The notes beneath the pieces are model-generated. The model was not told the DNA's origin, did no database searches, and saw only the letters and a list, made by a program, of their open reading frames with translations. From the NCBI RefSeq assembly GCF_001632365.1, contig NW_024468603.1:1-64000 (forward strand): DNA of 64,000 nt. Reading direction: 5' to 3'. This document shows, piece by piece, positions 30,142 through 41,083 of the stretch. The stretch's first letter is position 1. Each line of letters opens with the position of its first letter. Source of the DNA: Laetiporus sulphureus 93-53. Its lineage: Eukaryota; Basidiomycota; Agaricomycetes; Polyporales; Laetiporaceae. The position numbers and the translations under genes were made by a program.

Positions 30142-32049
30142 ATGCCCCAATGCCCGTGCAACATCCCGAGTTTCTCAAATCTGCTATCACCACTTTTACC
30201 CATCTTATCAAAGTTCTCGAAGACGTCGAATCCCACTCCTCTCACGACCATCGCTACCAGGTCTTCCAACAACTCGGAGTCTATCTCGCTATCAGAGGGG
30301 CTGGATTCGCCATCGAGGATCTTGCCGACTTCAACCATACCAACGTTGAATTCAACACGACCCATCCAAACCATGATGGACCATCTCATCCAGAGAGCGG
30401 ACAACGTCCACGAAGTCCACCTCCTGGATGACTTCAGGTCAACTCGACGACAGCCATATCTAACCCCTCGCTCCAGCGGGCTAATCAGAATTCCTTACCC
30501 GTTTCCATTCCAAATGGACAAGCTGAAGGTAACACTAGAGGACGACGTCGATATCGACCTAGACGGAACATGGGGAACATTCATGAGAATGAATTACCCA
30601 ATGTACCTAACGAAGGAACTTCACCTGCCCCGGCTAGAGCCAGATTGACGCCGAACTATCCTCACAGCCATCTACGCCGGGCTTCCAGTGGGAATCCTCC
30701 CACCATCGTACGCTCTAGATCATCCGCTACACTTTGATATCTTACCGGCAGCACTCTCATTCACTCTGGATGTATTCAGTGTCGTACACAGTACCGTATC
30801 AAGGACAGTGACAATACCAGCGGAAGAACGTACAGGAATGGCGAACATTCACATCACGGACTGGTATGAAGAAGAGGAACGGCTGCTCGAAGGTATAAGT
30901 AGTGGCCCTCCTTTCCCTCTACTAGACCATCACCTCCTCCTACTTGAGTGGGAACTCTATGAGGAAATCTACCCTTGGGACAAAGAGAACTGCCCTGCTC
31001 TACCACTTCTACCAATGTCGCTCAACATTCGTGTCACCACCACCATCACTCGCAGCGCATCGGAGCCAGGACTACTCCTAGATAACGATGGAGATGAACT
31101 CCCGCTTCTGAACAACCTTAGTAATGAAGCACTGGCTGACTCATGGAGGAGTGCACGTTGGGGAGACGATGAAGATGAGACAGGTCGTTGGACGACGGGA
31201 GGGTCTTGGACAACGGGGAGAGCCTGGGGTGACGACAATGAACAGGCAAGGAATGCCGACGATGAATGACCTGGCTACCCCCGTCGTAATGGTGCCACCT
31301 ACCCCTACAATGACCCACCTGAGGACGGATTGCAACTTGCGCTGGCTGACACCATCAAGGAGCAGATAAGGTATGCTCGAACGGTCAAGTCTTCGAGCAA
31401 CCCAGCGGCAGGACAGATATCGCTCATCGCCCCAGATGTAGCATCATCCTACGATGTCTTCATCGCCATGCCACTAACATTCCTCATGGAATGCGATGGC
31501 CATCGTCTCTACATCCATCGTACGGGCACGGGCGACTTTGCCACCTTCTATGCCTTCGTCTTCACTTGGGACAATCAGAAGGTCGCCTGGCACCTCTACT
31601 CAGAAGACTCACCTCATCGCATCTTCAGTTAATGGGTCGCTCTTCTCTATCCACCACCCATCCCAGGCATGCACGACTGGCATCCAACACCCAACCGGAC
31701 GCGCGTCATCAGTGTTCGCTTCACGGGCAAGGAAGAAGGCATCGAGCAATACGAGGTTGAACTATTCAGGACATTCTCCGATCAAGTCTGCTATGGAGAC
31801 GCCAAGACACCTTGTGAGTTCGTGCCAGTCATCTTCCAACCCCTCGTTGCCATGATCGAGCGGCCTGGATGGCTCACCGACGGTGTCGAAGCACTGAAGG
31901 CGGTCCTCTATGAAGACGGATCCATCTCGCACTGGGCACCTACCGAGTTCCATCCTCAGCCCCAAGAGGATCTTGACGATGGTTGGGAGGTTGTACCCCA
32001 CACTACCATCCCAGTCTATAACCACGTAGGTGTTCGCGGGGGACATTGA
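30142..32049 (+). pseudogene. Element 2 extra ORF (about 635 codons) between pol and the 3' LTR
   Basis: It begins 11 bp after the pol stop in a new frame and runs to 32,049. It is broken by TGA near 30,646 and at 31,267-31,269 and by TAA near 31,629. Each is a C to T change of an Arg or Gln codon that element 1 keeps, so the ancestor had one long ORF. Parts: a Ser/Pro-rich start, a middle domain (DDVDIDLDGTWGTFMRM), an acidic linker with Asp/Trp/Gly and a C-terminal globular-looking domain (LQLALADTIKEQIRYARTV ... GMHDWHPTPNR). No family was recognised, and there is no signal peptide or membrane anchor. The place is that of env, but the features are not. Confidence 0.65.
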
Positions 32050-32105
32050 TGGGCTAGTTTGGTGAGTTGTCGTCAAGGGTCTTGCCGGTTGGAAGGGGGA
32101 GCTTG

Positions 32106-32794
32106 TGTTACAGTTTCAGCGCTTCATGGTCATGTGACAGTTTACGTTGCACATGACACTTACTATTTATGGGTCATAGGTCTTGTGGACATATTTTAGG
32201 GTTAGCAGTTTTCGTTTCTACGATTGACTCACTCAGGTTATGCAAACCAGACCTTCGTGTTTCAGGTTTCTATTTCACCTGTACTAACATTAGCTCACCA
32301 ATTACTTGGCTCGCAGCGGTTAGTATTTGTCTCAGTCTATTTCATTTACTCTATAAATAGCTGTAGAGGACCCCTTGTACTAGTACCCCAGACTATAGGT
32401 CTGCGACTATATAAAGAGGTGGAGCAGCAGCTGGAAGATAACCTCTTCCACTTGTGACTCTGAACGTTCTCAGTTCTAGAACCCTCATGCAATCGTACTC
32501 GCTTTTAAGAGGTAGTAAGCTCGTACGCTTGCTAGAGTCAGAACAGTGAACCTAGTAACCTGCGGGTGAACGTGCAGTAGCTGTAGCGGCCAAGGCCTAG
32601 CAAGGGTAGAGTGAGGACCTCACTGCTACATCGTCTACTAGGCTTGACCACACTATAAACCCTGCTAATAGTCTGCCTGACTATTGGAGATGTTAGGTAT
32701 ATTCTATGTCTAAGTCTCTGTCCACATTGTGGACTAGTACGTGTGAGAAAGCACACGTGGTTCTGAACGTTCTAGCAGGGAACGCTTCATAACA
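32106..32794 (+). repeat. 3' LTR of element 2 (689 bp)
   Basis: Begins TGTTACAG after the polypurine tract GGAAGGGGGAGC (about 32,091-32,102) and ends CATAACA. TATA boxes are at about 32,351 (CTATAAATAG) and 32,408 (CTATATAAAG). CAAGG follows at once (target duplication). Confidence 0.92.
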
Positions 32795-32799
32795 CAAGG

Positions 32800-33028
32800 A
32801 TTTTATGTGTGTTTACTGCCAGATCATCAAGAGATTGATGGCTTTCGAAGCCTCTGTCTGATAGAAGAGCAACCAGAAGCTCAGAGAGAGATGTACAATT
32901 TTGTTGAAACATATGCAACAATGCATTGATAGTTGAGGCTGTGAGCATTGCTGGAGAACAACAGTGTAATGACATCCAAAGAAATTACGAGAGTGGGCGC
33001 CTATATAATAATAAATGGGGTTGCTCAA
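32800..33028 (-). pseudogene. DUF6589-like gene, upstream part
   Basis: A minus-strand frame down to 32,800 reads STINALLHMFQQN ... QSLDDLAVNTHKIL. If element 2 and one CAAGG are taken out, the frame runs directly into PLFLQNRRTSQIT at 22,709. That shows a single interrupted gene. Exons further upstream were not resolved. Confidence 0.5.
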
Positions 33029-34665
33029 TTGGGAAGGCTCACTCCTGCGCTCCGTTGTTTACACATGATTTGTTGCAGCCGTCGTAGGGAGTGGGGGGCG
33101 ATTAAGATTGTGGAGTTTGAAATGAGTCGGAGTATGAAACTGTGGCTGAAGGGTGGCTGAGATGTGGCACAGTCCTACCTGCCCTTAGTATTCAGCCCCC
33201 CCCCCCCCAAACTCCCGAAGTAAGGCTGTGGAGGAGCCTGGACGAACTACTTGGGGGTGTCGGCGCTGCGTCCGCACACCCGGGTCCGAATGACCGGCGG
33301 ATAATTCGGAGGCACGGCGTTACGAGAGAAAGATATAGTTCGCGGTATAGAGAGGATTGAGTACAAAACGAGAGACAAATCAGGATAGTTCGCGATATAC
33401 AGACGATAGATTACAAGCGTTATATAGAGGATAAACGAGGAGTTCATAACAGAACAGATACGAGTAGTTCGAACATAGTGAAAGTCAATGAAGTGAAGAT
33501 CAACGAAGGACGTAGAGATAATCAGTCAGATGCGGACGTCGTCGTCCTGTATTTTGACCTGATGTTTGATCGTCGGTTCCAGTCCTTCGACGAGTTTGGT
33601 GACGGTGAGGAGTTCAAGTTGTGCATGCCAATGTTTCCATCCATCTTTGTAGACGGCATCGCCATTAGCGTCGCATTTGAAGCGAGTGATGGTGCACTCT
33701 ATCATGACGAGGTCGTTTTCGTAAATGCAGGCGGCGGGATACTGCTCCATTTTCGTGCGGCGGCCAAAGCTCGTGCGGCCGTTTTTTCAACAGACATGTG
33801 GGATTCATCTACCGTTCACATAAAAACCAGTTGCAGGCGAGACAAATGGCCGAGCAACGGACAACAACAGACGGATGACGTGCACAGCGAACAGCAAATA
33901 AAAGATACCGGTCCACAACAGCCACTAAGAACCAGTTACACAGGTGCCGACATAGAGGAGACACGCCCCGCCGCGAACAACAGAGCAGCAGCCACACCCG
34001 TGGGAAAGCAGAAACGGGGTGCGCGTTCAGCCACAATTGTGGAGCGGGCAGCGGGGGTCATGATAATGTAATCACACGCTCTGCATTGAATAGCTCCCTA
34101 TAACCCGAATGACTAGGGTCATTCGGAACCGTTGCGGAGTTCTGAGACGTACTCGCCATTTCTGTGAATGCGAGGCAAAGGCGACAGTCGTGTTTTTGAT
34201 TCAAGAGTTTGTGCTCAGAAGGTGGCGGTCACTGTGTTCAATTATACGTTGTGTGCAACGCAGAGGATGAGGATGAAGCTTGGACGAGCGGCCGCTCGGA
34301 CGAAGCTGATGAGATAAAAGCCTTACTGTGTCCGAGACAACTTATTCTCTTCGACTTGCGAGCTGCCCTCGTTCTTCAGCCTCCGTCCGCTGAATCTGCT
34401 CAAGATTTTAAGGAGTCTTTCCCTCCAAGTCACGTAGAAGTTGGATATAAGTGCGTTGTGGGAAGTCTTACAAACTGGCCTGAACTTTCCGTCCGCTACA
34501 ATCCATAGTGCAACACAGCCCGTCTATAAACACCACTCGCAGCTATCCACAAGTAAGTGTGACATGAATGCGCTTTCATTGTTATGACGTGCTGAGGAAA
34601 TTGTAGACTACATCATTTTAGGCATCCTGAACAGTGGGAGCACCGCATCCGCCAGAAGCGCTACG
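33029..34665. other. Mostly non-coding stretch with TE debris
   Basis: A run of 13 C lies at 33,196-33,208. Imperfect repeats of TAGTTCG followed by CGGTATA or CGATATA occur at 33,337-33,480. Open frames on both strands overlap between 33,478 and 34,071, of which the short minus frame looks more protein-like. No credible gene was found from 34,080 to the thioesterase start. Confidence 0.4.
33526..33750 (-). CDS. Small ORF or fragment (74 aa), possible mobile-element protein remnant
   Basis: The frame starts MEQYPAACIYENDLVMIECT and holds WKHWHAQLELLTVTKLVEG. The pattern (a negatively charged start, then a strand-rich segment with a Trp pair) reminds me of small proteins found with basidiomycete transposons, but I cannot name the family. 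It lies beside the DUF6589-like gene, which fits TE debris. The overlapping plus-strand ORF of 197 codons looks like its shadow. Confidence 0.3.
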   Translation of the reverse strand: MEQYPAACIYENDLVMIECTITRFKCDANGDAVYKDGWKHWHAQLELLTVTKLVEGLEPTIKHQVKIQDDDVRI

Positions 34666-35777
34666 ATGTTCCGAAGACTTGCCCTAACTTCTGCTGCACG
34701 TCGGAATGCCAACATAGACATCTCATTACGACTATCTAGACGGACCGCGCAACGCTTTGCTTCGACTTCGACAGGCTCAAGCTCCTCTTCGTCCTGGTCC
34801 TCTTCGACGATCTTTAGATACATCCGCACATTCTCCACCTACAGCAGCATCGCTGCGCTTGCTTATTCTGTTGGCTCTCTATACCCACCGTCAGTCGCAG
34901 CATTCATCTCTCCCCGCCCAGCTCCTCCGCCTCTACATCCAGAAGACCCGAACCACATAGCCTACGTTGCCTCACTCGAGGACGATCTACAAAACCTACC
35001 AGTGCTGGCAGATCACCGCACGCAAGAGAATTCGGACGAGTGGTATGAAACACGGCCATATCTCAGGATCCCGCTGGAGCGGCGAGTGCACAGTTTGACT
35101 GGCGGTGCACTCCATGGGCCCGGCAAGCTGGCGATTCCACCGCTAGTGCGGGCGAAGAAGGACAACAGTGAGGCCCTGGTGTTTGTACATGTAGGCCGTA
35201 GCCTCTGCGGCCATGAGGGGATTGTGCATGGTGGGCTGCTTGCTACGCTGCTCGACGAGAGCCTTGGGCGTCAGGTGAGTCCGTTGCGACTGTGCCATGC
35301 TCTGAAGACTGAGACGTTCTGTAGGCACTGCTCAACCTACCTGACAAGGTTGGCGTCACGGCGTACTTGCGCTTGAACTATCGTGCCCCCACTCGTGCGG
35401 ATCAGGTGAGCTGTTTTTCACTGGCGAAAGTACCGGATTGGCTAATTGTGTGTCAGTTCCTTGTCCTCCGAACGCGTCTTGTCGAAGCGAAGGGACGCAA
35501 GTCCAACGTAGCAGGCGTTATCGAAGACATGGAGGGCACGCCGCTGGTGGAGGCAGAGTGAGACTCTTATGTCGTTTGAGTGCTGATGACATATCTGACA
35601 TGGTTTCGCAGGGCATTGTTCATCCAGCCAAAATATGCTAAGGTGCTCGACACGCGGAGGTTGCGCGAGATGCTCGGCGAGCCAGACGACTCACCAGTGC
35701 CCATCACTGAAGGCACTGTCGCTCCTGCACCTGTTCCCGTTCCAGGTGGCGCTCCTGCTGTTGTGGTGCCAGCATGA
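34666..35777 (+). CDS. Mitochondrial-type HotDog thioesterase superfamily protein (FMP10/UPF0644-like)
   Basis: Four exons: 34,666-35,274, 35,325-35,405, 35,457-35,557 and 35,612-35,777, with GT-AG introns of about 50 bp, giving 318 aa. The N-terminus is rich in Arg and Ser (MFRRLALTSAARRN), a likely mitochondrial presequence, followed by a probable membrane segment (YSSIAALAYSVGSLYPPSVA). The HotDog core is recognised by HEGIVHGGLLATLLDESLGR, then VTAYLRLNYRAPTRADQ and TRLVEAKGRKSNVAGVIED. The layout fits the yeast Fmp10 group, thought to act on acyl-CoA in mitochondria; the substrate is unknown. The C-terminus is Pro/Val/Ala-rich. It converges with RAD1, leaving 169 bp between stops. Confidence 0.85.
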
Positions 35778-35946
35778 TACATCTTGACTGCTTTAGATGC
35801 TTTAGATATCAGGTGCTCCATTTTCTTGGCTACAGTTCTGTTGATGGATGGGCATGTTGTGCGGGAATACACGGATTACGATCACATTTTCTCCAACTGC
35901 TACTTCCAACATACGGAAGATTCCTTCATTAAGACGTGTCTTATCG

Positions 35947-38900
35947 TCATCGTCTCCTTTCTCCCCTGTGTATGAACTCCCAACATGCCTTGCCTGGCTC
36001 CACGCCCAGGATCTCCTGCACCTGCGGCAAGCTCAGCTCGCACAGCGCACGCACGCTCTCCACCTTGCTCATGACATGTTTGACGTTTTTCGCCGTGATG
36101 CCTGGCAGCGTGCGCAATAGTTCCTCTGCCACGGCGTTGACACCCGCGCCTGCGTCTGGGTCTTCCTCCGCGCCGACGGTGACCGCCTTCGCAGGATCGG
36201 GTTCGGGGCTGTTCGCCTTGAGGTCGCGGAAGATCTCGGCGGTGGCGTAGGGCGAGGAGGACCAGATGATGCGCACGCGGGGAAAAGTCAGCGTGAGTAG
36301 GACGAGCTTGGACTGGATCGATGCTGCTAGGCTGGTGTCGTTCTCGGAGGGGCCGCCTGGCTTCTTCTTCGTGGGGTATTTGCCTGTCTGTTTTGCGTAG
36401 GACTTGACATCTGCGACAGCCTGTGGAAGCGCTTCAGTAATATTATTTGCTTTCCGGGAGTTGTGCCCTCACTTCCAGGGAAAATGACTTGTGCTCCTCG
36501 AACTCGATAAGAAGGATCGGTTGCTTGTAATGTGCCGACATCAACTCGCATTGTGTATATCTGGATAAATGCTGTCAATACGAATCGTCATAGAAGACGA
36601 TACGAGCTCACAGGCGTCCACTATTGAAACTCGACACGAGATCCGGTATGCTTTTCCGCTCAACACAAATGTCGGGAGTCAAGATGTAGTCTCCGACGGT
36701 CAGCGTAACCGGCGTTATGAGCAGGTGGGATGCATGGAGCAGTGAAGGCAAGGAGGAGCGGAACTCTCGCATGTCGACAATGACCTATGAGAATCTCAGA
36801 GGCGGTTGCATGGCTCGACGACCGGTGAACGTACCCGAGAGGGCTCAGTGGATAGTTCCTTCCTACCACCTGCTATCCGCGAGCTTATGGTTTTGAGGAG
36901 CGACTCTCCTGAGCCTTGTCTTCGGTCTTCAAGTATGGGCATGAGCATAGACTGTGACACGCTCCTCATTCGGCCACCACCGGTAGAGATAAATTAGAAT
37001 TGCGTACCCCTCGCTCTTTGATCAGTCGCTCAAACGACTCCTTTTCCCGCCTCAGTCCAGTCAGATACTTGCCCTCTTCGCAGCTCATCCTGTACATCAT
37101 AAAATACACTCGCACACCCAATCCAGCATTGGCATTCCTGTAGACCTAGAGCAGCATTGGCATCAACTGTGTTTGCTCGCAAGCGAAGAACGCACCTCAA
37201 TACGCCGAATGAACTCTAGATTCGGCTCGAACATTATGATGAAGCGCGGCTGGATCTCTTGGAGCATTCTATCATCCGTGTCATCAGAGTACGCTCGCAC
37301 CAACACTGTCTGTTCGGGCGCCAGCAGACCGTAGTGCATGTCGAAGTCAGTGGCGAAGTCTAGCGATGTCAAGTCTTCTTCCGCTCGTCCTGGTAAAGGG
37401 GCGTCGATCTGTGTTGACAGGCTGGAATGCAGGTCATCGGTGGTGTTTCAATTATCAAAAACCTAGACATCGACGCTTACAACGCTGCCAGCTGTTCTGC
37501 TTCCTCTCCTCCGCGTGGTCCTCCTGGCTGGCCTGTGCTCGCGACGTCTCTTCCTGTCGAGGTTGTACTTGGCATACCGCCCCTCACACGCCTCCTATTC
37601 GCAGCCCGTTCACGTTTCTCTTGGTCCTTTTTCTTCAACGCCTCGCTCACATTATTTTCAGCATCATCCCTGTCCTTTCTGCTCTTCGACATCGCAAAAA
37701 GCGCCTTTCCTTCTTGTTTTCGGCCACTCAGGTTGCTCCTCCACCATAGGTACAAATGTAATCTTTCCTCCATCATCTTGCGCGCGCGAGAGCCGGGAGG
37801 AGCATCTGCGTCCATTGTGGAAAGAAACTCGTTGAGGAGCGTGCACTCTTGCAGTGAGGATGTCATAATGAGGACGGTGTTCGTGCCAGGGGAAACTAGT
37901 CATGTACTTAAACGTCGTTCGGGATATATGGACATAGTTAATGCCTACGAGAAGTCATCACGGGCTGCCGATTGATCATTTCCTGCTCGATTTCCTGCAG
38001 AGCGTCTGCGAGCAGTGTCCATTTAGGAAGTTCCTCTAGAACGGGGTCGATGCCCTCAGGGAGCCAATACGGCCGCGCGGACTCTTCAGAGCCGGCCTTT
38101 GTTGCCTGTTGTCGGGCATGAGAGCTCCCTGTCTGTCCGTCAAGTTCATCTACAACAGCCCACGCTTCATCTTCTTCCATCGTACTGGTGACTTGAGGAG
38201 TTGCAGATGTCTTCTTCGTCAACTTGCTGACTGTGTAGCATCGCCGCTTCGCATAGAGGAATATATTGTTCGCAGCATCCGTCAACATCCACGGCGATTG
38301 GTGTTGACGAGCGGCGCCAGAATCTGTGAATGTGTTAGACGCTATCAAGGTGTCCAAGTACGATTGAAACGAGAAAGTGTCGTATGTAAGGAGATAACTG
38401 GATGTCGGGTTCAGCATGCATGCGTGAGGTATGATGCACATTAAGACACACGTGAGTAAGCGTCGTAATGTAGCCAAGTCACTGACGAGTTGCTTGGTCC
38501 TGGGGCCGACCTTGTGCCATACTGGATCTAGGAGCCGTCGAACGATCATATCGAATGATCTGAAGTAAGCATTGTCAATTGTTAGGTCGTCGAGGTCCAA
38601 CTACAAATGGCATCAGTACGTTGACATTCGATACAAATGGACCATACTGACCGAGGTATTGGCACGCTTGAGTTCCGAGAGCGTAGTGCTCATGCATTGT
38701 ACGATGGCAGTATGTATTTCGGCCATATACTCTGTCATTTCTTGATCCAACTCTACCAAGTCTGGCCTCTTCACGTCGATTGACTGCTTCACTTCTACAT
38801 GGAACCTGCGGATGGCCGCCCCCATCAGAAGCATCGCCTTTTTTGGATGCGAATTGATTACCGAGGATATATGTGAACTGTGCGTATTTGCAGCTCCTTT

Positions 38901-39520
38901 AGTATGGTTCTCAATGGAGACATTCCGCTTGTGATCTGCTCAGGTTGATCCGAGAATGCCTTCAGGAAGCCAGTCTGATTCTTCTCCCGATACAAGCGCA
39001 CAATGAAGGCTTCTGCCGAAGTTGGAGTCACCCTTGCGCGATGTGAATGGGAAAGAATACTCGCAAAGAGTGTGCGACGTACTTTTCGGCATGTAGCATG
39101 ATGATACCTGTGATAAGCTCCGTAGGTATGTCGGACGTTAGCATGTCTACCGTGAATATTTGAGAAGTCAAGGATACGAGTCCCCCTTTCTTGTAAAGGT
39201 CCTGTCTATAAATACAAGTTGGAATGCATCCTGGTGGCCCGCCCCTGTACCTACCTGTCCTTCTTTACCGTTTCAAAGCCGATAATACGGAGGCCTGGCT
39301 TCCGACAACCCATGACGCCCAGTTCTTCGCCGATAGCTGATTCCTCTTCGGGAAAGGCGTTGACAAGTAGGACGAGGTTGTTCGGAGAGTCATATATTTG
39401 GAGGAGCTTGCAAACAATCCTTCGAAGACCTAGACCGCGTGCTAACAGAAGCAATTCGCTAGTAGAGGGGTCATGCAGCTTCTCGAGTATGCTCTTGTGG
39501 AACGAGAGTAGGGCCGCCAT
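35947..39520 (-). CDS. RAD1: RAD1/XPF (ERCC4) DNA repair endonuclease
   Basis: Multi-exon gene on the minus strand. Exon 1 (from 39,520) begins [15 protein letters not shown]. Later exons give [20 protein letters not shown] and [15 protein letters not shown], the typical helicase-like N-terminal half of XPF. The nuclease signature [15 protein letters not shown] lies at about 36,650-36,694 (GDX(n)ERKxxxD, catalytic), followed by [17 protein letters not shown]. The C-terminal tandem helix-hairpin-helix ([19 protein letters not shown]) binds the ERCC1/Rad10 partner. The complex cuts DNA 5' of lesions in nucleotide excision repair and removes flaps in single-strand annealing. A charged insert (about 37,480-37,870) is lineage-specific. 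Some exon borders are not fixed. Confidence 0.92.
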
Positions 39521-41071
39521 GGCTGGTTACAGATGTACTCTGTAGTTTATGAGCATGCGATTATAATTCCCTTTGTGACGCTGGAAGCAAAGTACTGCTA
39601 AAGAATTGTGAATCGATGTTGAGTCCTGACGAGAAGGCGCTCACCTGATACGGAACGTTTGATGCTTGCCTTGCACTCGATGACTTGTTATCTCACCATA
39701 ACATACGCCCCTCACTGTACCGTGAATTGAAGCTATAGTTCTCGGCCACCAAGCCCTCGACTCACACTAACTTGACCGTTGCGGCGAGTGACGGATCGTT
39801 CTGTGACCAAGGCACATCAGTCACGCCGCTTTCTGTTACTCCGTTCGTCTTAGCTTCAGCCACAGCCTCCACAGTTGCCCACTCGTTGCATTCGATGTTG
39901 CATTCGTTACGTTTTGGTGACCGTGATATCCGGCATTGGATCAGATTCTTTGCTGCCTGCTGTCTGCCGCCCTCGCGCGAATCAGTAGACTCGGACTGAA
40001 ATTCCCTGGATATTCTGGGTCTGAAGAGATGAGCCTGTCGTTGTGGGTCAGTCGTCCGACGTACACCAGTGAGCACGCATTGAAGAATTCAGGCTTACAA
40101 TATTCTTCTTTCCTATGCAGTGCAGAGATCTCATCATTGTAACTTCTAGTCAGGCGCTTTCCTCCAGTTCGGCGTGCCGGGACCTGAGTATACCTTCCTC
40201 GCTGCCTAAGTCTGCATACATTGCCTTCCCAGAACCAAATACTATGACACAGGGGCATAGCGGCTACCAAAATGCCCGGTGGATGTCCACATCAAGGCCT
40301 TTTTGGCGGAAACGTGGTGCTAGAGACCTTCCTGTATGTAACGCAATCATCCATTCAACATCCCTGTGTAGCTTCTATTTCACTGAAGTTTGACGACCAG
40401 AAAGAGTCTGTTCCGTCTTGTCATGGTGTCTGCGTACACTTCATGTCATCTTATTTCTCAGACCGTGATACCCGGCATTGCTTAGGGACTGGCGCGAACA
40501 ACATCGCCGCTGATTTCAGGGATGCTACGTGCAATCCGGCGGATAAACCCTTTACTACCATCTCACAAACATGATGGATAGGAGAACGGATCCATGATGC
40601 CGCAGTGTCCAGATATCCGTGTACAACCTTGTGGCATACCTAGTGGTCCGGGGGTCTTTCCAGATTCACGATTCTTCAAAGCTATGCTCGGTCCGGCTTG
40701 CGCAGCGACTTCACGAGCACCCTGTTCCAGGCTACTAGGAGCGTGGGTGGATTTTGGGGATGTGCTAATTGACGGCTTCCGAGGCAAGATCAGGTACCGC
40801 ACCGAGGTCGTCATGTTTCGGTGTCCTTCCCCATCATGATTGTCATCACGGCATCTGGTGTCTATGTCCGCTATTCTTGCGCTCCGCTAGTATTAGCCTC
40901 TCACCAGGCCATTTAGATACAAGGGCGTCAGCTAATTGGTCGTGCCCTCGCGCACACCGTGATCGACACCGCAGTGCAGGCCGTGCAGACCTCGTCATAC
41001 TCATATCCAGACAGTATAAGAAGGTCTTGCTGTCCTCACATGTTCACAACAGCCTGTGTCCCCACTCCCTC
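39521..41071. other. Intergenic, no gene recognised
   Basis: Only short overlapping frames on both strands. A 20-bp motif with one mismatch recurs at 39,919-39,938 and 40,461-40,480 (GACCGTGATAyCCGGCATTG). This is the shared upstream region of RAD1 (-) and the secreted AttH-like gene (+). Confidence 0.5.
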
Positions 41072-41083
41072 ATGTATAAACTC

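Larger units (their letters stand above)
22712..32794 (+). mobile_element. Element 2: complete Ty3/gypsy chromovirus, plus strand, decayed
   Basis: 10,083 bp including 545 N. LTRs at 22,712-23,396 and 32,106-32,794 are flanked by the same 5 bp, CAAGG (22,707-22,711 and 32,795-32,799), the target duplication of one integration event. Inside are leader, ORF1, gag, acidic linker, protease, RT, RNase H, integrase, chromodomain, extra ORF and polypurine tract. Over the about 140 LTR bases visible on both sides there are about 7 differences, nearly all transitions, so the insertion is not recent. Stops in gag, protease, RNase H/integrase and the extra ORF make it non-autonomous. Confidence 0.93.

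Noticed and set aside
30142..32049. Envelope gene of an infectious retrovirus
   Set aside because: Position fits, but there is no signal peptide, cleavage site or membrane anchor.
33196..33208. Run of 13 C as a functional site
   Set aside because: Simple homopolymer with no context; also prone to sequencing error.
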